Shown here one piece after another: positions 60,944-64,000 of a DNA stretch of 64,000 nt. Under the pieces are notes generated by a model. The model was not told where the DNA came from, searched no databases, and was given only the letters and a program-made list of their open reading frames with translations. The translations under genes were made by a program, and so were the position numbers. Within the stretch, counting starts at the first letter, position 1. Every line of letters begins with the position of its first letter. Origin of the DNA: Lichenicola sp965198655 (GTDB taxonomy: Bacteria > Pseudomonadota > Alphaproteobacteria > Acetobacterales > Acetobacteraceae); the NCBI GenBank assembly GCA_965198655.1, contig OZ240668.1, positions 186,001-250,000 on the forward strand. Direction: 5' to 3'.

Positions 60944-61558
60944 GTGCCAGGACCCGTGCCCGCTTCCGACTTCCCGCTCCTGCCGCTGCTGGTGTTCGCC
61001 TTCAGCGCCTCGGCCACGCCGGGACCGAACAACATCATGATGCTCAGGGCGGCCGCCGCCCACGGCCTGCGGCGGTCGCTGCCGCAGTTGGCCGGCGTCG
61101 CGGTCGGCTTCGGCGTGATGGTGGCGCTGGTCGCCTCCGGCCTCGGCCTGCCGTTGACGCGGAGCCTGACGGGGCAGCGGGTGGTGCAGGTGGTGGGCGC
61201 GATCTGGATGGCCCGGCTCGCCTGGAAGATCGCCACCGCGCCGGTGGAGGGCGACCTCCGGGCGGTTCCGCCGCTGGGCTTCTGGGCCGCCTGCGCCTTC
61301 CAATGGGTCAATCCCAAGGGCTGGTTCATGGCGGTCGCGGCGACCGCCACCTTTCTGCCGCCCGGCAGCGACGCCCTGGTGTTCGGCCCGCTGATCGGAC
61401 TGGTGTTTACCGTTGTCAGCGTGCCGTGCGTCGGCGGCTGGGGCCTGGTCGGCGTCAGCGGCGCCCGCCTGCTGCGCCATCCCGTCCGGCTGCGTGTCTT
61501 CAACGTCGCGATGGCCGTGCTGCTGCTGGCGACGGTGGCGGCCATGCTGGTGGATTGA
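60944..61558 (+). CDS. LysE-family amino-acid/metabolite exporter
   Basis: A 204-residue inner-membrane protein with about six hydrophobic segments. SASATPGPNNIMMLRAAAAH near residue 24 is the LysE/RhtB signature, and AFQWVNPKGWFMAVAATATF near 120 is the second family block. GTG 60944 has AGGA eight bases upstream and starts shortly before the first helix. The cargo is unknown. It converges on the aldolase gene across a strong hairpin. Confidence 0.85.
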   Translation: MPGPVPASDFPLLPLLVFAFSASATPGPNNIMMLRAAAAHGLRRSLPQLAGVAVGFGVMVALVASGLGLPLTRSLTGQRVVQVVGAIWMARLAWKIATAPVEGDLRAVPPLGFWAACAFQWVNPKGWFMAVAATATFLPPGSDALVFGPLIGLVFTVVSVPCVGGWGLVGVSGARLLRHPVRLRVFNVAMAVLLLATVAAMLVD

Positions 61559-61586
61559 ACGCTCCGGGCTGTTCTCCCGGCCAGGC

Positions 61587-61624
61587 GGCCGGTCGCGACG
61601 ATGCGTTCGCCATCGCGACCGGCC
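61587..61624. terminator. Strong hairpin between convergent lysE-type and fba genes
   Basis: GGCCGGTCGCGA (61587-61598) and TCGCGACCGGCC (61613-61624) form a perfect 12-bp stem with a 14-base loop. It sits in the 78-bp gap between two convergent stop codons, so it probably ends both transcripts. No T-tract is present on either side. Confidence 0.6.
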
Positions 61625-61636
61625 GGCCCGCAGGCG

Positions 61637-62533
61637 TCAGTGCTTCTCGACAGAGGCGCGGTAGATCGCGTCGATCGACTGGCCCAGCCGCGCGTTGAAC
61701 GCGTCGTCGCTCATGTCCCGGCTCAGCCCCTCGACCAGGGCGCGGGAGAAGCTGGCGATCATGCCGTGGTTGACGCTCAGGTGCTCGCACGCCTCGGCCA
61801 GCGGATAGCCGCCGGACAACGCCACCACCCGCGCCACGCCCTTGTGCGCGATCAGCGGCGCATACAGGTTCGGCACCTCCGGGATGGTCACCTTGAGCAT
61901 CACCCGCTCGCCCTCGGGCAGCGCGTCGAGTGCCTTCGTCAGCTCGGCCAGCAGGATCGCCTCCGCGCCGGCCTTGTCCGGGCTCTTGATCAGGACCTCC
62001 GGCTCCAGGATCGGCATCAGCCCGGCCTCGCTGATCTGCCGGCCGATCTCGAACTGCTGCTGCACGATCGCGGCGATGCCGGCCTGGTCGGGCAGGTTGA
62101 TCACCGAGCGCATCTTGGTGCCGAACACGCCGAGCCCCTTGGCCCGCGCCAGCAGCGCGCCCAGGCCCGGGATCGGCTTCATCAGGCTGACGCCGTTCGC
62201 TTCCTTCTCCAGCCCCTTGTCGACCTTCAGGTAGGGCACCACGCCGCGATCCTGCCACAGGAAGGTCGGCACCGGCTTGCCGTGCGCCTCGCCGTCCATG
62301 GTGGCCTCGAACAGGATGGCGCCGATCACCTTGTCCCCGGAAAAGGCGGGCGCGCTCATGATGCGCACGCGCATCTCGTGCACCAGCTTGAACATCTCGG
62401 CGTCGCCCTCGTAGGCATCCTCGGGGATGCCGTACTGGCGCAGCGCGCCGGGGGTGGAGCCGCCGCTCTGGTCGAGGGCGGCGATGAAGCCGTTCTTGCC
62501 GGAAGCCTGGGCCAGCATCGTTGCGTCGGGCAT
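61637..62533 (-). CDS. fba: Class I fructose-bisphosphate aldolase
   Basis: A 298-residue Schiff-base aldolase of glycolysis/gluconeogenesis. FIAALDQSGGSTPGALRQYG at the N-terminus, VIGAILFEATMDGE, LWQDRGVVPYLKVDKGLE, LEPEVLI and VMLKVTIPE (Schiff-base Lys) and ALSGGYPLAEACEHL are class I hallmarks. ATG 62533 has GGAG nine bases upstream. Confident; alternatives are not credible. Confidence 0.93.
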   Translation of the reverse strand: MPDATMLAQASGKNGFIAALDQSGGSTPGALRQYGIPEDAYEGDAEMFKLVHEMRVRIMSAPAFSGDKVIGAILFEATMDGEAHGKPVPTFLWQDRGVVPYLKVDKGLEKEANGVSLMKPIPGLGALLARAKGLGVFGTKMRSVINLPDQAGIAAIVQQQFEIGRQISEAGLMPILEPEVLIKSPDKAGAEAILLAELTKALDALPEGERVMLKVTIPEVPNLYAPLIAHKGVARVVALSGGYPLAEACEHLSVNHGMIASFSRALVEGLSRDMSDDAFNARLGQSIDAIYRASVEKH

Positions 62534-62650
62534 GCGCGTCGTCTCCAAGGGTGTGATCTGGTGGCGATGGATCCGGCAACAGGTAGCCGCCGCAGCCGGT
62601 TTCGTCACCACCTCAGAGCCCGTTCGAGAATGGGGTGTGCCGAGCCAGAG

Positions 62651-62676
62651 CGTTCCGCCGCGCCAGCGGCGGAACG
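62651..62676 (-). terminator. Perfect hairpin downstream of folD
   Basis: CGTTCCGCCGC (62651-62661), loop GCCA, GCGGCGGAACG (62666-62676): an 11-bp perfect stem. It lies 115 bp past the folD stop and 118 bp before the fba start on the same strand, so it may end the folD transcript or act in the fba leader. No T-tract follows. Confidence 0.5.
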
Positions 62677-62790
62677 TGCCCGGCGCGTCTTTCGAGAACC
62701 GGAGCGGAGCGGCCTCCTGGCCGTGAGCCCAGGGCCCCAGCGCAGACGGCGCGTCGGATTGCAGGCCACAGCGCATTCCCGGACGGCCTT

Positions 62791-63711
62791 TCAGGCGCGC
62801 AGGCTGCGCTCGGCCGCGGTCAGGGTGTTGCGCAGCAGGCAGGCGATGGTCATCGGCCCGACCCCGCCCGGCACCGGGGTGAGGCGGCCGGCGCGGCCCA
62901 TCGCCTCCTCGTGCACCACGTCGCCGACCAGGCGCGAACGGCCCTCCGGCGTGGTGATGCGGGTGATGCCGACGTCGATCACGGTCGCACCCAGCTTGAT
63001 CCAGTCGCGCCGCACCAGGCCCTTGCGGCCGGTGGCGACCACCAGGATGTCGGCCAGGCACGCCAGCGCGCCCACGTCCGTGGTGGCGGCATGGCACACG
63101 GTGACGGTGCACTCCTCCTGCAGCAGCAATTGCGCCATCGGCCGGCCGACCAGGTTGGACTTGCCCACCACCACCGCGTGCAGGCCCTTCAGCGTGCCGA
63201 GCTCGGCGCGCAGCAGCAGCAGGCAGCCGAGTGGGGTGCAGGGGACCAGCCCGTGCTGGCCCAGGGTGACCCGGCCGACGTTCATCGGCCCCAGCCCGTC
63301 CACGTCCTTGGCCGGATCGATCGCCGCGGTGACGGCGCCGGCGTCGATGCCGGTCGGCAGCGGAAGCTGCACCAGGATGCCGTGCACCGCCGGGTCGGCG
63401 TTGAGGCTGGCCACCAGCGCCAGCAGCTCGGACTGGCGGGTCGAGCCGGGCAGGACGTGGGCGAAGGAGCGCATGCCGACGTCGCCGGTATGGGAAATCT
63501 TGTTGCGGACGTAGACCTCGCTGGCCGGGTTGCTGCCGACCTGCACCACGGCGAGGCCGGGGATCACGCCGTGCTCCCTGGACAGCCGCGCCACCTCGTC
63601 GCGTATCTCGGCGGTCAGGCGCGCGGCATGGGCCTTGCCGTCGATCAACTGCGTTTCGATCGCCAGGTGCGGCTCCGCGGGGAGCCGCGTCCCGATCACA
63701 TCCCCCGTCAT
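62791..63711 (-). CDS. folD: Bifunctional methylenetetrahydrofolate dehydrogenase/cyclohydrolase
   Basis: A 306-residue folate enzyme that interconverts 5,10-methylene- and 10-formyl-THF with NADP. ASEVYVRNKISHTGDVGM holds the catalytic Tyr-x3-Lys, VHGILVQLPLP and KDVDGLGPMNVG are family signatures, VVVGKSNLVGRPMAQLLL binds NADP, and PVPGGVGPMTIACLL ends the protein. The N-terminal ~20 residues before LIDGKAHAA exceed the usual length, so the true start could lie a little downstream. It is divergent from the threonine aldolase gene. Confidence 0.94.
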   Translation of the reverse strand: MTGDVIGTRLPAEPHLAIETQLIDGKAHAARLTAEIRDEVARLSREHGVIPGLAVVQVGSNPASEVYVRNKISHTGDVGMRSFAHVLPGSTRQSELLALVASLNADPAVHGILVQLPLPTGIDAGAVTAAIDPAKDVDGLGPMNVGRVTLGQHGLVPCTPLGCLLLLRAELGTLKGLHAVVVGKSNLVGRPMAQLLLQEECTVTVCHAATTDVGALACLADILVVATGRKGLVRRDWIKLGATVIDVGITRITTPEGRSRLVGDVVHEEAMGRAGRLTPVPGGVGPMTIACLLRNTLTAAERSLRA

Positions 63712-63782
63712 CGCGCGCTCCTCCCTTGTCGACGCCCCAGGCCGGCTGGAACCGTCGCCGCGATCGGGGCAGGATGCGGCGC

Positions 63783-64000
63783 ATGAAGCCCATACGGAAG
63801 AACTTCGGTAGCGACAACGTCGGTCCGATCAGCCCAGCCATCCTCGACGCCTTGGTCGCGGCCAACACCGGAGCGGTGCCTTCCTACGGCGGCGACCCCT
63901 GGACCGCCCGGCTGCAGGACGCGGTGCGCGAAACCTTCGAGGCGCCCGACGCGGAGGTGTTCGCGGTGGCGACCGGCACCGCGGCCAACGCGCTCGCGCT
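63783..64000 (+). CDS. ltaE: Low-specificity L-threonine aldolase, 3' end outside the window
   Basis: The first 72 codons of a PLP-dependent beta-eliminating lyase-fold enzyme. FGSDNVGPISPAILDALV, VPSYGGDPWTARLQDAV and FAVATGTAANALA match the N-terminus of threonine aldolases, which split L-threonine to glycine and acetaldehyde. The reading frame continues past the right edge. ATG 63783 lies 71 bp from the divergent folD start. Confidence 0.85.
   Translation, partial: MKPIRKNFGSDNVGPISPAILDALVAANTGAVPSYGGDPWTARLQDAVRETFEAPDAEVFAVATGTAANALA

Noticed and set aside
61637..63868. A 743-codon minus-strand frame covering folD and aldolase
   Set aside because: Only the aldolase part (from 62533) has family motifs. 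The upstream part is an alternative frame of folD, which itself is fully recognisable in another frame.
1..64000. CRISPR arrays, tRNA and rRNA genes
   Set aside because: No regularly spaced repeats and no cloverleaf or rRNA-like sequence were recognised by eye; a tRNAscan/Infernal run would settle this.

Overview
The window is high-GC, densely coded DNA that best fits an alphaproteobacterium of the acetic-acid-bacteria group (Acetobacteraceae, Rhodospirillales). The main reason is a xanthan/acetan-type gum locus (gumD, M, C, H, B, E and K homologues) built around a cellobiose-linked polysaccharide, together with typical alphaproteobacterial housekeeping genes. The assignment rests on gene content only; there is no rRNA or tRNA in the window to confirm it.

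Layout. 1-6.2 kb: a partial SGNH hydrolase, then gmk, hldE and an AGE-family epimerase in a tight run, and dnaB preceded by a perfect 19-bp tandem repeat carrying two consensus DnaA boxes. 6.4-15.2 kb: a secreted tailspike-like beta-helix protein, two left-handed beta-helix acyltransferases, three glycosyltransferases of unusual families (TPR-GT32, GT61, TPR-GT-D) and ugd (UDP-glucuronate supply). 15.5-21.7 kb: a PAP2 phosphatase and an A/T-richer island (flippase, two GT32 paralogues, one GT2) bordered by decayed IS5-type transposase fragments. 21.9-36.6 kb: the gum locus proper, in several transcription units: GT2-GT4-gumK, gumE-GH5 endoglucanase, and gumD-gumM-gumC/kinase-gumH-outer-membrane barrel-gumB. 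Together these would build a lipid-linked Glc-Glc-Man-GlcA core, extend it, flip it, polymerise it and export it.

37-47 kb: a DUF2171 protein, a sugar epimerase, a UV-damage endonuclease/DHH phosphoesterase pair, an orphan TagF, cytochrome b561, a membrane GT2 and a GT1. Three copies of a hairpin-rich intergenic repeat of about 150 bp are interspersed here. 47-51 kb: a beta-propeller/GGDEF diguanylate cyclase and MlaA.

51.3-56.4 kb: a divergent phosphonate biosynthesis locus with PEP mutase fused to a nucleotidyltransferase domain, phosphonopyruvate decarboxylase and a small lipoprotein on one strand, and a separate nucleotidyltransferase plus a PhyH-type dioxygenase on the other. No aminotransferase is present. 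This is the part most likely to make an undescribed product, probably a nucleotide-activated, possibly hydroxylated phosphonate for decorating a lipid or glycan. 56.4-64 kb: two stress/periplasmic proteins, a spore-photoproduct-lyase-like radical SAM protein with a small partner, an aldehyde dehydrogenase, a LysE exporter, class I fructose-bisphosphate aldolase, folD and the start of a threonine aldolase.

All product names come from motif and architecture recognition by eye; no database search was run. Many starts are GTG or TTG and are inferred from overlaps and Shine-Dalgarno-like sequences.
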